Below are positions 31,724-40,432 of a stretch of DNA of 64,000 nt, in pieces (position 1 is the stretch's first letter; every line of letters begins with the position of its first letter). The position numbers were made by a program, and so were the translations under genes. Under the pieces are notes generated by a model. It was given only the letters and a program-made list of their open reading frames with translations, was not told where the DNA came from and made no database searches. Source of the stretch: an uncultured Gammaproteobacteria bacterium (GTDB lineage: Bacteria; Pseudomonadota; Gammaproteobacteria; JAADHQ01). Location of the stretch: contig CAMYJO010000021.1 in assembly GCA_947258755.1 (NCBI GenBank), forward strand, positions 1 through 64,000. The letters run 5' to 3'.

Positions 31724-33085
31724 ATGAGTGAAGCCATCCAGACAGAGCATAAAACCGAGAATCGCCTGGATTCATTCCTTGAGGCACTAAGAAAAGGTAA
31801 AAATCAGCATATCTGGAATATGCTGGCCGACCTCCATCCGGCTGAAATCGCCCATATCATCGAATCCCTACCTACGACAGAGCGTCAATTCGTCTGGAAG
31901 CTGGTTAATCCCGACGATGAAGGCGAGATCCTGTTACATGTTAATGACGAGGTGCGCGCTGGCCTGATCAAAGACATGGACAATGATGAGCTGGTGGCAG
32001 CCACAGACGGTATGGACATGGATGACCTCGCTGACCTACTCAACGACCTGCCCGATATCGTCATCAAGGAAGTACTGCGCTCAATGGACAAACAGGACCG
32101 TCTGCGCCTGCAGTCAGTCCTATCCTACCCGGAAGACAGTGCCGGCGGGCTGATGGATACTGACACACTCACAGTACGAGCGGATGTCACCCTGGACGTG
32201 GTCTTACGCTATCTGCGCCTGCGCGGTGACTTGCCAGCTTTTACCGACAAAATGATAGTCGTCAATCGCTTTGACATGTTTCTGGGCAATCTTGATCTAT
32301 CCAAAATAGTGACCAGCGACCCGAGCATGACCGTAGCCGAAATCATGAGCAAGGATGTGGAGCCCATTGAGGCCAATATGTCAGCCAAGGAAGTCGCCCA
32401 TTTGTTCGAAAAAAGAGATTTGATCTCGGCCCCCGTCGTCAGTGAAGATAACCGCCTGATCGGACGCATTACCATAGATGATGTCGTCGATGTCATCCGT
32501 GATGAGGCCGAACACTCCCTGATGAGTATGGCGGGCATGCATGAAGAAGATGACATGTTTGCCCCTGTTATCCATAGCGCAAAAAGCCGCGCCTTCTGGT
32601 TGGGCCTGAACCTGTTGACCGCACTGCTGGCTGCCTGGGTCATCGGACTGTTCCAGGGGACCCTGGAAAAAGTAGTGGCCCTGGCCGTATTGATGCCGAT
32701 CGCGGCCAGCATGGGAGGCATTGCCGGTACGCAGACCCTGACATTAATCATTCGCGGTATGGCCCTTGGACATATCGGTAAGTCCAACGCCAAATGGCTA
32801 TTATATAAAGAAGCAGCTGTCGGTGCCCTGAATGGTGTGGTCTGGGCAGCTGTGGTTGCAGCCTTCACAATATTCTGGTTTAAAGATGTCATGATAGGCG
32901 TCTTTATCGCCGCAGCCATGCTGATCAATCTATTGTTTGCGGCCATCGCCGGTTTCAGTATTCCGCTTGTTCTGAAGAGAATGGGTATCGACCCCGCCCT
33001 GGCCGGTAGCGTCATCCTAACCACGTTCACGGATATCATCGGTTATATTGCCTTCCTTGGCTTAGCGACAATCTACTTTATCTGA
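31724..33085 (+). CDS. mgtE: Magnesium transporter MgtE
   Basis: MgtE N-domain, CBS pair, C-terminal TM domain PIAASMGGIAGTQTLTLIIRGMALG. Confidence 0.96.
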   Translation: MSEAIQTEHKTENRLDSFLEALRKGKNQHIWNMLADLHPAEIAHIIESLPTTERQFVWKLVNPDDEGEILLHVNDEVRAGLIKDMDNDELVAATDGMDMDDLADLLNDLPDIVIKEVLRSMDKQDRLRLQSVLSYPEDSAGGLMDTDTLTVRADVTLDVVLRYLRLRGDLPAFTDKMIVVNRFDMFLGNLDLSKIVTSDPSMTVAEIMSKDVEPIEANMSAKEVAHLFEKRDLISAPVVSEDNRLIGRITIDDVVDVIRDEAEHSLMSMAGMHEEDDMFAPVIHSAKSRAFWLGLNLLTALLAAWVIGLFQGTLEKVVALAVLMPIAASMGGIAGTQTLTLIIRGMALGHIGKSNAKWLLYKEAAVGALNGVVWAAVVAAFTIFWFKDVMIGVFIAAAMLINLLFAAIAGFSIPLVLKRMGIDPALAGSVILTTFTDIIGYIAFLGLATIYFI

Positions 33086-33170
33086 TCCGTTACTGCAGGG
33101 TCAGGCATTCTTCACATGCTCTGACCTGGACAAAAACTTATACTTGAATAAAGTTTTTTGTATTTTGATT

Positions 33171-33201
33171 TTCACAACGAAGACACGAAGAAAAGCAGAT
33201 A
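33171..33201. repeat. Isolated left outer half-arm of the nested palindrome family
   Basis: ttcacaacgaagacacgaagaaaagcagata matches the left outer arm of copy B (accacgaagacacgaagaaaaaaata). Confidence 0.7.
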
Positions 33202-33528
33202 CTTATATGTATTAATTCTGATTTAATCTGACACTATAACGGCTACTTTTCTTCGATAGCGGTCATTAAGATTAAATCAATGATGTACTGCTATCGGCCA
33301 GAAGCCGCGCATCGACTGTCTAATGTTGAGTGACTGCTCCCAATCATTAGCGGACCTTCATCTTTCAAACATTGCGAGCTTAGTTTCACCCTATCCAGTC
33401 GTTTAGACTTGTAAGTTCTAAAGCAGAGTACGGCCAGTGGCGGTCATTTAATCCATTTCAATCGAGTCTGACCATATTGATCTCGGGTATCGGCAATTTG
33501 GGTAGAACATGGAGACAATTTGATGGTC

Positions 33529-34348
33529 TCAGCCGAGCAAACCGGTAGAAGGCGCCCGGCCATCCGGCAATAGGCCCGTTGTCACTAAAATCACCTTTCC
33601 CTGCAAATGGGTGAGGATCCTCTCGACCACCACTGAATCCTCTATGCTGGCTATGACCTTGGCGGCACCACCACATTCCCCGCAGGTCTCTATGTCGATG
33701 GTAAACACCTGCTTGTGTCGTTGCGCCCAAGTTATCGATGCCCGGCGTTCGGCTGGCATTTTATCTTTTTTCTTCCTCGTCCGCCCCAAAATCTGGTTTA
33801 TGTCCTTTGCCCGTTTGGCCGGTGTTACCAAAGCTTGATGCTTGCTGTTGGGAGCAAAAACACCTTGATATCCGGTTAGATTCACTCGTGACTTGGGCAT
33901 TAGTGCGGCGTACCTGGCGCTGACGTGCATGGACGCACTAATGCCGCGGGCGCAAGGATGCGCTAGAGCGGCGAAGTCTAGTGGCTCGAAGCTCACATGC
34001 GTGGCGCCATACCCAAAGCACTCGCTACGCTCGCGGGGCAAGCTTTCGTGATAGGGGGGGCAGCTCATAACATACTTTGCCACTTGCAGTTAGCGACAGA
34101 CGCTTTTCCGAGGCTATATAGCGGCACAGTCGCCCTAGCTTCTTACGTTCATGGGTTTTGGCAGCCACGCCAGCATGCAGACTGAAGCCAGCCACCTTGC
34201 CCACCGTATTTGCGAATTTCTCACCTGAGTCTGCGGCCGGCAGTGCTCGCAGTGTAAATACCTTGCGTCCCGCCTGCGGACCCACAGTAATGCGATTGGT
34301 GATGTATTGCCCGCCATAGCGGATCCATTGACCCTGCTTCCATTGCAT
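33529..34348 (-). pseudogene. Decayed IS91-like transposase (C-terminal portion, frameshifted)
   Basis: ORF 34025..34348 (ITNRITVGPQAGRKVFTLRALPA...VGKVAGFSLHAGVAAKTHERKKLGRLCRYI) continues in another frame as ORF 33529..34083 (ATHVSFEPLDF...KSRVNLTGYQGVFAPNSKHQALVTPAKR), typical of IS91-type transposases. Confidence 0.85.
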
Positions 34349-34685
34349 AAGCCTATATGCAATAATTATTATATAAGGTGTATTAAGGAATTTGTTGATA
34401 ATGCAGCTTTTGATAATTATATCACATTGTTTTGATTGGGTTTTTTATAGCAAGCCATGATTATGACACTTTAGTGATCCCTACAAATTCAGGGCGTTAT
34501 AAAGATTACTGCAAAAATTGAGCATAGATCAAGATTGGGGCTAAAGTGTCGATACTACCAAGCATAAGTGCAGCTTGTGTCATTATCACAGGCCCTATTG
34601 TGAAAGGCTGTAATATATTTTTTATTCTTTGTGAAAATATTACAGATTGAATTTAATAGTATTAATATAAAATCAAAGGTACGAG

Positions 34686-35465
34686 ATGAAAGTTTTATTA
34701 CTTGCTGGTGGTCTGGGAACCAGACTATCTGAAGAAACAGAAATTAAGCCAAAACCAATGGTAGAGATCGGTGGTAAACCGATACTCTGGCATATTATGA
34801 AAATATACTCTCATTATGGCTATAATGATTTCGTCATACTTTTAGGTTACAAAGGATATGTTATAAAAGAGTATTTTTTAAACTATTTCCTACATCAAAG
34901 TGATGTCTCGATCAATCTTGCTGATAATAAAGTTGAGATCTTAAACAACTCTTCAGAACCCTGGAAGGTGACACTTGTCGATACCGGCCTACATACAATG
35001 ACTGGCGGCAGGATTAAAAAGGTAGCATCCCATATTGGTGACGAACCGTTTATGTTGACATATGGGGATGGTGTTGCAAATGTAAACCTGGATCAGGCAA
35101 TGGAATTTCATAACAGCCATGGAAAGTTGATTACAATGACCTCGGCAAGACCAGAAGCAAGATTTGGTGTAATGGATATCCAGGAAGATAATAAAGTTGC
35201 TTCATTTTATGAAAAGCCCATTTCAGATGGCGGTTGGATTAATGGCGGTTACTTTATTTGTGAGCCAGGTGTCCTTGATTATATCCCTGATGGGGACGAA
35301 GCTGTATTTGAGCAAGAACCACTTATTGAACTGGCAAAATCTGGTAATTTATATACTTACAAGCATGATGGCTTCTGGCAATGCATGGATACACTCAGAG
35401 ATAAGTCGAAATTAAATGCATTATGGGATTCAGGTGATGCCCCTTGGAAAATTTGGAAAAGCTAA
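34686..35465 (+). CDS. rfbF: Glucose-1-phosphate cytidylyltransferase
   Basis: MKVLLLAGGLGTRLSEETEIKPKPMVEIGGKPILWHIMKIYSHYG. Confidence 0.96.
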   Translation: MKVLLLAGGLGTRLSEETEIKPKPMVEIGGKPILWHIMKIYSHYGYNDFVILLGYKGYVIKEYFLNYFLHQSDVSINLADNKVEILNNSSEPWKVTLVDTGLHTMTGGRIKKVASHIGDEPFMLTYGDGVANVNLDQAMEFHNSHGKLITMTSARPEARFGVMDIQEDNKVASFYEKPISDGGWINGGYFICEPGVLDYIPDGDEAVFEQEPLIELAKSGNLYTYKHDGFWQCMDTLRDKSKLNALWDSGDAPWKIWKS

Positions 35466-36565
35466 TGTTTAACGGTGTCTACAAAAATAAAAGAGTTCTT
35501 ATAACAGGTCATACTGGATTTAAAGGTACCTGGCTCACTTCATGGTTATTGAATTTGGGTGCCAATGTAACAGGTATCTCGGATAGAATACCGACAGAAC
35601 CATCGATGTTCAAAGAGATAGGCCTGGAAAATAAAATTGATCATCGCATTCTGGATATCAGGGACTACGACAAGTTAAAGTCTGTAATGGATGAATGCAA
35701 GCCTGATTTTGTTTTTCATTTAGCCGCCCAGGCAATAGTGTCTGATTCATATGCCGACCCATTAAACACACTGTCAAGTAATGTCATGGGTACAGCTCAC
35801 GTAATGGACGTGCTGAAAGATTTCAAGCACCCCTGTGTTGCAGTAATCATCACAAGTGACAAGTGTTATGACAATGTGGAATGGGTCTGGGGCTATAAAG
35901 AAACTGATCACATGGGAGGCAAGGATGTCTACAGTGCTTCAAAAGGCGCTGCCGAACTAGTTTATAAGTCATACTTTCATTCTTTTATAAAAAATAATAA
36001 TCATGGAGTAAAAGTCGGAACAGGCCGCGCCGGTAATGTAATTGGTGGTGGGGACTGGGCCAAGGACAGAATAGTTGTCGACTGTATGAAGGCATGGAGC
36101 CAGGGAGAAGCTGTAGAAATCAGGAGTCCGGAAGCAACCAGACCCTGGCAGCATGTGTTGGAACCATTAAGTGGTTATTTATCTCAGGGAATGTATTTGT
36201 TATTAAATGAAAACCTAACGGGCGAAAGCTTTAATTTTGGACCCAGGTCCGAGCAGAACAGGACTGTAGTTGAATTACTGTCTGATTTAAGTTCTTATTG
36301 GAACTTTGACTCTAATGATGACGCCTATAAATGTACTGATAACATCCCTTTTCATGAAGCTGGTCTTTTAAAACTGAACTGTGATAAAGCATTATTCTAT
36401 TTGAAGTGGCAATCTACTTTAAATTACTCACAGATGATTAAATTTGTTAGTGAATGGTATTTTGATTTTTACAAGACAGAAAACAATATGTTTGAAAAGA
36501 CGATGCAGCAAATAGATGAATATCAGAATATTGCTAAAGAAATCCAGCAAGACTGGACAATATAA
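35465..36565 (+). CDS. rfbG: CDP-glucose 4,6-dehydratase
   Basis: KNKRVLITGHTGFKGTWLTSWLLNLGANVTG; start at MFNGVYKNKR overlapping the rfbF stop. Confidence 0.95.
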   Translation: MFNGVYKNKRVLITGHTGFKGTWLTSWLLNLGANVTGISDRIPTEPSMFKEIGLENKIDHRILDIRDYDKLKSVMDECKPDFVFHLAAQAIVSDSYADPLNTLSSNVMGTAHVMDVLKDFKHPCVAVIITSDKCYDNVEWVWGYKETDHMGGKDVYSASKGAAELVYKSYFHSFIKNNNHGVKVGTGRAGNVIGGGDWAKDRIVVDCMKAWSQGEAVEIRSPEATRPWQHVLEPLSGYLSQGMYLLLNENLTGESFNFGPRSEQNRTVVELLSDLSSYWNFDSNDDAYKCTDNIPFHEAGLLKLNCDKALFYLKWQSTLNYSQMIKFVSEWYFDFYKTENNMFEKTMQQIDEYQNIAKEIQQDWTI

Positions 36566-37000
36566 ATGGAAGGTGTTTCATTAAGCCCACTGAAAATAAT
36601 TGAAAACAGTAAAGGTGATATTTATCATGCCCTGAAGCAAGGAGATGAAAGCTTTGTTTCATTTGGAGAAGCATATTTTACCAATGTAAATTTTTCCGAG
36701 GTAAAAGGCTGGAAAAAACATACTGAAATGACACTGAACATAATTGTACCAATTGGTGAAATTAAGTTTGTGATATTTGATGATCGGGAAAATTCGCCAA
36801 CCAAAGGCCAATTCACTAGCCACAATCTTTCGCTCGGTAATTATCAAAGGCTTACAATTCAGCCCGGCCTTTGGATGGCTTTTCAAGGAATATCGGAAAA
36901 TCAAAATATGCTGTTAAATATAGCAAGCATTGAGCATGATCGGCTAGAAGCCACCAATCTAGAGCTCGATAAAATACCATATGACTGGGAAATGACATGA
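36566..37000 (+). CDS. dTDP-4-dehydrorhamnose 3,5-epimerase-like (RmlC-type cupin) sugar nucleotide epimerase
   Basis: Cupin-type KGWKKHTEMTLNIIVPIGEIKFVIFDDR; follows rfbG. Confidence 0.78.
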   Translation: MEGVSLSPLKIIENSKGDIYHALKQGDESFVSFGEAYFTNVNFSEVKGWKKHTEMTLNIIVPIGEIKFVIFDDRENSPTKGQFTSHNLSLGNYQRLTIQPGLWMAFQGISENQNMLLNIASIEHDRLEATNLELDKIPYDWEMT

Positions 37001-37854
37001 AGATTTTGATTACAGGTGGCAATGGAATGTTAAGTAAACAATTAGTAAAGGATTTTAGTAGTCACGAGTATGAATTATTTGCATATGGTAGAGACAAGCT
37101 TGATGTGTGCTCAAGAGAAAATGTCAAAGACGTTGTTACGCAAACTTCTCCTGATATAATTATACATACTGCAGCATTTACCAATGTTGATGCCTGCGAA
37201 AAAGATGTTGATTTAAGTTATAAAATCAATCTTATTGGCACACAAAATCTAGTTGAATCCAATATAGATATCAATGCCAAATTTGTCTATATCTCCAGTA
37301 CTGGCTGCTACGGCACCTCTAAACACAAAGAGGCTTACTCAGAGCTTGATGTGCCTGAACCCACTACCGTGCATCATAAAAGCAAGCTAACGGGAGAAGA
37401 GTTCGTTAAAGCTCATCTAAATGATTATCTGATATTAAGAACAGGCTGGCTTTATGGCGGCGATAAAGATGATGCCAAGAATTTCGTTTACAAGCGTTAC
37501 CTGGAATCACTAGGTAAAGAAGAAATGTTTTCAGATCAATCCCAGATAGGGAACCCTACATATGTAGGTGATTTTGCCAATCAAATAAAAACATTAATCC
37601 AGGAAAAGTGTCTAGGTGTCTTTAATTGCGTCAATAGTGGCACCGCTTCACGTTTCGAATATGTAAAAAAGATAATAGAGCTCTTTGAAAGTGACTGCAG
37701 GGTATTACCCGCCCCTCCTGATAGTTTTAAAAGACTGGCGCCTGTATCGAATAACGAGTCAGCAATTAACTATAAATTAGATCTGATGGGCTTAAATGTA
37801 ATGCCTTCGTGGGAGTCTGCTTTACAAGGTTATATCAATAGTTTGATTAAGTGA
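36997..37854 (+). CDS. RmlD-like sugar nucleotide reductase (SDR)
   Basis: MKILITGGNGMLSKQLVKDF; HTAAFTNVDACEKD; LRTGWLYGG. Confidence 0.87.
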   Translation: MKILITGGNGMLSKQLVKDFSSHEYELFAYGRDKLDVCSRENVKDVVTQTSPDIIIHTAAFTNVDACEKDVDLSYKINLIGTQNLVESNIDINAKFVYISSTGCYGTSKHKEAYSELDVPEPTTVHHKSKLTGEEFVKAHLNDYLILRTGWLYGGDKDDAKNFVYKRYLESLGKEEMFSDQSQIGNPTYVGDFANQIKTLIQEKCLGVFNCVNSGTASRFEYVKKIIELFESDCRVLPAPPDSFKRLAPVSNNESAINYKLDLMGLNVMPSWESALQGYINSLIK

Positions 37855-38963
37855 AAATAATGAAAAAACTATACATTATTGGTTCTAAAGGACCTTATTC
37901 AATTGGTGGCTACGAAACATTTGTAAGATGCGTTGGTGATGAATTAAGCCAACTTGATTATGATGTGTATGTAACCAGTGAAAGTTCACCTCAAAGAGAA
38001 GGTGATTTGGATTTTCGCTTCAAACCAGTGCATATGTTCAAAGAAGAAAAGTCAATATCTCCCTTTAAAAGAATAATGTATGACTTATATGCCGCGTATT
38101 TAACAGTTAAAGGCAAAGCTGATATCGTTTACATGTGTGGCTATAATGCAGCCTGGGTGCTGTTTTTACCTTTACTATTTCGCAAAAAGGTATTCATAAA
38201 CTCAGATGGTATAGAGTGGCAAAGGCCATCCTGGGGCAAAAACATATTTAAAAGAGGCTATTTAATATTTAATGAATTTTTATTGAAAGCATATCCGGTT
38301 CATGTGATATCAGATTCGACAGAAATTGCCTCTTATTTCGAGCAGAAGTATAAACTGACTTCGACATATATTCCTTATGGCGGTGACTCTTTTTCATTGG
38401 TTGATGCTAGTTTAGAACAACAGGTTCTACAAAAGCATTCTCTCCAAACAAATTCTTATTATTTTATCTCGGTTAGAATTGTAGAAGATAACTATGTCGA
38501 CAAGTTGATTCAATCTTTTGAAGATTCAATAAAAACCAAGCTTGTCATAATTGGAAAAATACCTGATACGACTTATGGTGAATATGTAAGGTCTATATTG
38601 CATGATAATGTAAAGATAATTGATTTAACTTCATTGGATGATGATTATAATATAATCCGTAAAAATGCTAAAGCAAATATACATTCGCATAGATTTGGTG
38701 GTACATCTCCAAACTTGTTAGAAGTAATGTACTTGGATATACCAATAATTTCTTTTGATACAGTATATTCAAGAGAGGTTTTAGGTGATAACGCTCTATT
38801 TTACAATGATCCAGAATCATTGATAAAAAGAATTTATGAGTTTGAAGATTTGAGTAAAGAAGCGCTGGAATTAATGGTTAATAATAATAAGAATAAAATA
38901 AATGATCTGTATAACTGGAAAACAATTGCATCTAAATGTGATGAGGTGTTTAAGGATATTTAA
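37851..38963 (+). CDS. Glycosyltransferase family 4-like protein (DUF1972-type N-terminus)
   Basis: LYIIGSKGPYSIGGYETFVRCVGDEL and HRFGGTSPNLLEVMYLDIPIISFDTVYSREVLGDNALFY. Confidence 0.87.
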   Translation: MKIMKKLYIIGSKGPYSIGGYETFVRCVGDELSQLDYDVYVTSESSPQREGDLDFRFKPVHMFKEEKSISPFKRIMYDLYAAYLTVKGKADIVYMCGYNAAWVLFLPLLFRKKVFINSDGIEWQRPSWGKNIFKRGYLIFNEFLLKAYPVHVISDSTEIASYFEQKYKLTSTYIPYGGDSFSLVDASLEQQVLQKHSLQTNSYYFISVRIVEDNYVDKLIQSFEDSIKTKLVIIGKIPDTTYGEYVRSILHDNVKIIDLTSLDDDYNIIRKNAKANIHSHRFGGTSPNLLEVMYLDIPIISFDTVYSREVLGDNALFYNDPESLIKRIYEFEDLSKEALELMVNNNKNKINDLYNWKTIASKCDEVFKDI

Positions 38964-39163
38964 GTTAAATATGATAGAATGCTATATTGCTAAAGCGTTT
39001 TGTTATATAAGATAATTATCTAGTTAGTTGGTTTAATTGCTTAATCATAGAATGCTCTGCATATCACTTCATTAGCTATTGAAAGTAGCTACTTATCACC
39101 TGAGCTTTTCCCATAAGCATAAATATATGTAAAGTTGCTTAAATTATATTTATGTCTGATTCA

Positions 39164-39195
39164 ATGGACTTTTTATTGTCCATAGCAGTTTTTTT
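39164..39195 (+). terminator. Candidate rho-independent terminator after the sugar cluster
   Basis: ATGGAC...GTCCAT stem followed by TTTTTTT. Confidence 0.45.
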
Positions 39196-39254
39196 GAAAT
39201 GAAACTTACCTGTCAATTTATCATTTCTACTATGACCCCGATCATTTCCGTTTT

Positions 39255-39674
39255 GTGTCTATCGAATTTCACCATGAGCTTTTCTGGCTAAATTTTCGCA
39301 CATTCATCATCACCCTGCTTCTGTTACTGGTCGGCATCAGCTTGATACTTGCGCATCACCAGGGCCAACGCTGGCATCAAGCTATCAAACGCATCCTGAT
39401 CTTATTGGCCTGCTCCGCAATAATTACAATCGTGTCCTACTTTTTATTTCCCGGCCTCACGATTTGGCTTGGTATCCTGCAATTCATTACCGTTACCAGT
39501 CTATTAGCTATCCCGTTTGTTAAATATCCAATCTATAGCCTGATTATCGGCATATTGCTAATCGTCATTGGTAACAACGTCATCTTCACTCAATTCAATC
39601 ACCCCGCACTTCACTGGATAGGGATAACGACTCATCGTACCTTAACCGAGGATTATGTACCGCAACTACCCTGA
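39255..39674 (+). CDS. Hypothetical small integral membrane protein (GTG start)
   Basis: 139-aa ORF with about four hydrophobic segments; no family recognised. Confidence 0.5.
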   Translation: MSIEFHHELFWLNFRTFIITLLLLLVGISLILAHHQGQRWHQAIKRILILLACSAIITIVSYFLFPGLTIWLGILQFITVTSLLAIPFVKYPIYSLIIGILLIVIGNNVIFTQFNHPALHWIGITTHRTLTEDYVPQLP

Positions 39675-39969
39675 ATGGCTGTGGTGTTATGTGGGGTGAC
39701 GCTGGGACATTTCCTTATACATACAAGCATGGGCAAATGTGTGTTTGTTGTATGCCAATGATCGATTCAGTAAATCATCGTCATTAAATCTGGCCGGAAG
39801 ATATAGCTTGTGGATTTATATGCAGCATCAACCTTTGTTGTTTGGGTTGCTTTGGGGTGTGACTACAATTAACTAACCAAATTCAAGTTAAGGCACTAAG
39901 TCATTCATAGCAACACAAATATCCTATGACAGCTTTCGGCCACAAGCCGCTATTCCTTCAGTCCATCAT

Positions 39970-40065
39970 CCCCGAGCGCCTTTGTCGGGGATCCATTAGT
40001 CACACGATTGCAGAAAGGGGCCTGATACCTTTAAGGCCATGGATCCCCGACTAAAACATTCGGGG
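39970..40065. repeat. Imperfect inverted repeat with arms CCCCGAnnnnnTTTnGTCGGGGATCCAT
   Basis: ccccgagcgcctttgtcggggatccat (39970-39996) versus atggatccccgactaaaacattcgggg (40039-40065). Confidence 0.75.
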
Positions 40066-40379
40066 TACTTCCTCTTATAGCTAATTAGTTATCCTATATT
40101 AGGAACATCTAATTGCCTGCTTTGCGGTGTGAGCAGCCACTCATCGAGAATGCTGGTCGGTTCTTGCCTGCCGCCTTTAAAGCTCAAATTGCCATTTTCG
40201 GAATAGAGCAGTCATTTCTCATCTGGCATTGTCTGACAGATCGAGTTTGGACTACTACAACTTAGATACCATCATCAAGTGCTCATAACCGCGATGTCGA
40301 CGTTTCTGACTTTAACCCCAACAGGGAGTCATGCGTATCATTCATGATTACAAACTTGCCTCAGTCACATTACGAAAAA

Positions 40380-40397
40380 CTTCGTGCCTTCGTGGAA
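40380..40397. repeat. Isolated right outer half-arm of the nested palindrome family
   Basis: cttcgtgccttcgtggaa matches the right outer arm of copies A and B (cttcgtgccttcgtggtga). Confidence 0.7.
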
Positions 40398-40432
40398 ATA
40401 ATCCATCTATCATCGAGTAGTGGCTAGCACAT

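Noticed and set aside
32209-33039. 276-aa minus-strand ORF opposite mgtE
   Set aside because: Antisense shadow of a conserved MgtE coding region
33096-33127. Imperfect hairpin after mgtE (cagggtcaggcat...atgctctgacctg)
   Set aside because: Stem requires bulges and there is no clean U-tract; insufficient for a terminator call
39675-40380. Possible additional coding genes right of the island
   Set aside because: No ORF of convincing length; sequence looks like degenerate intergenic and repeat material
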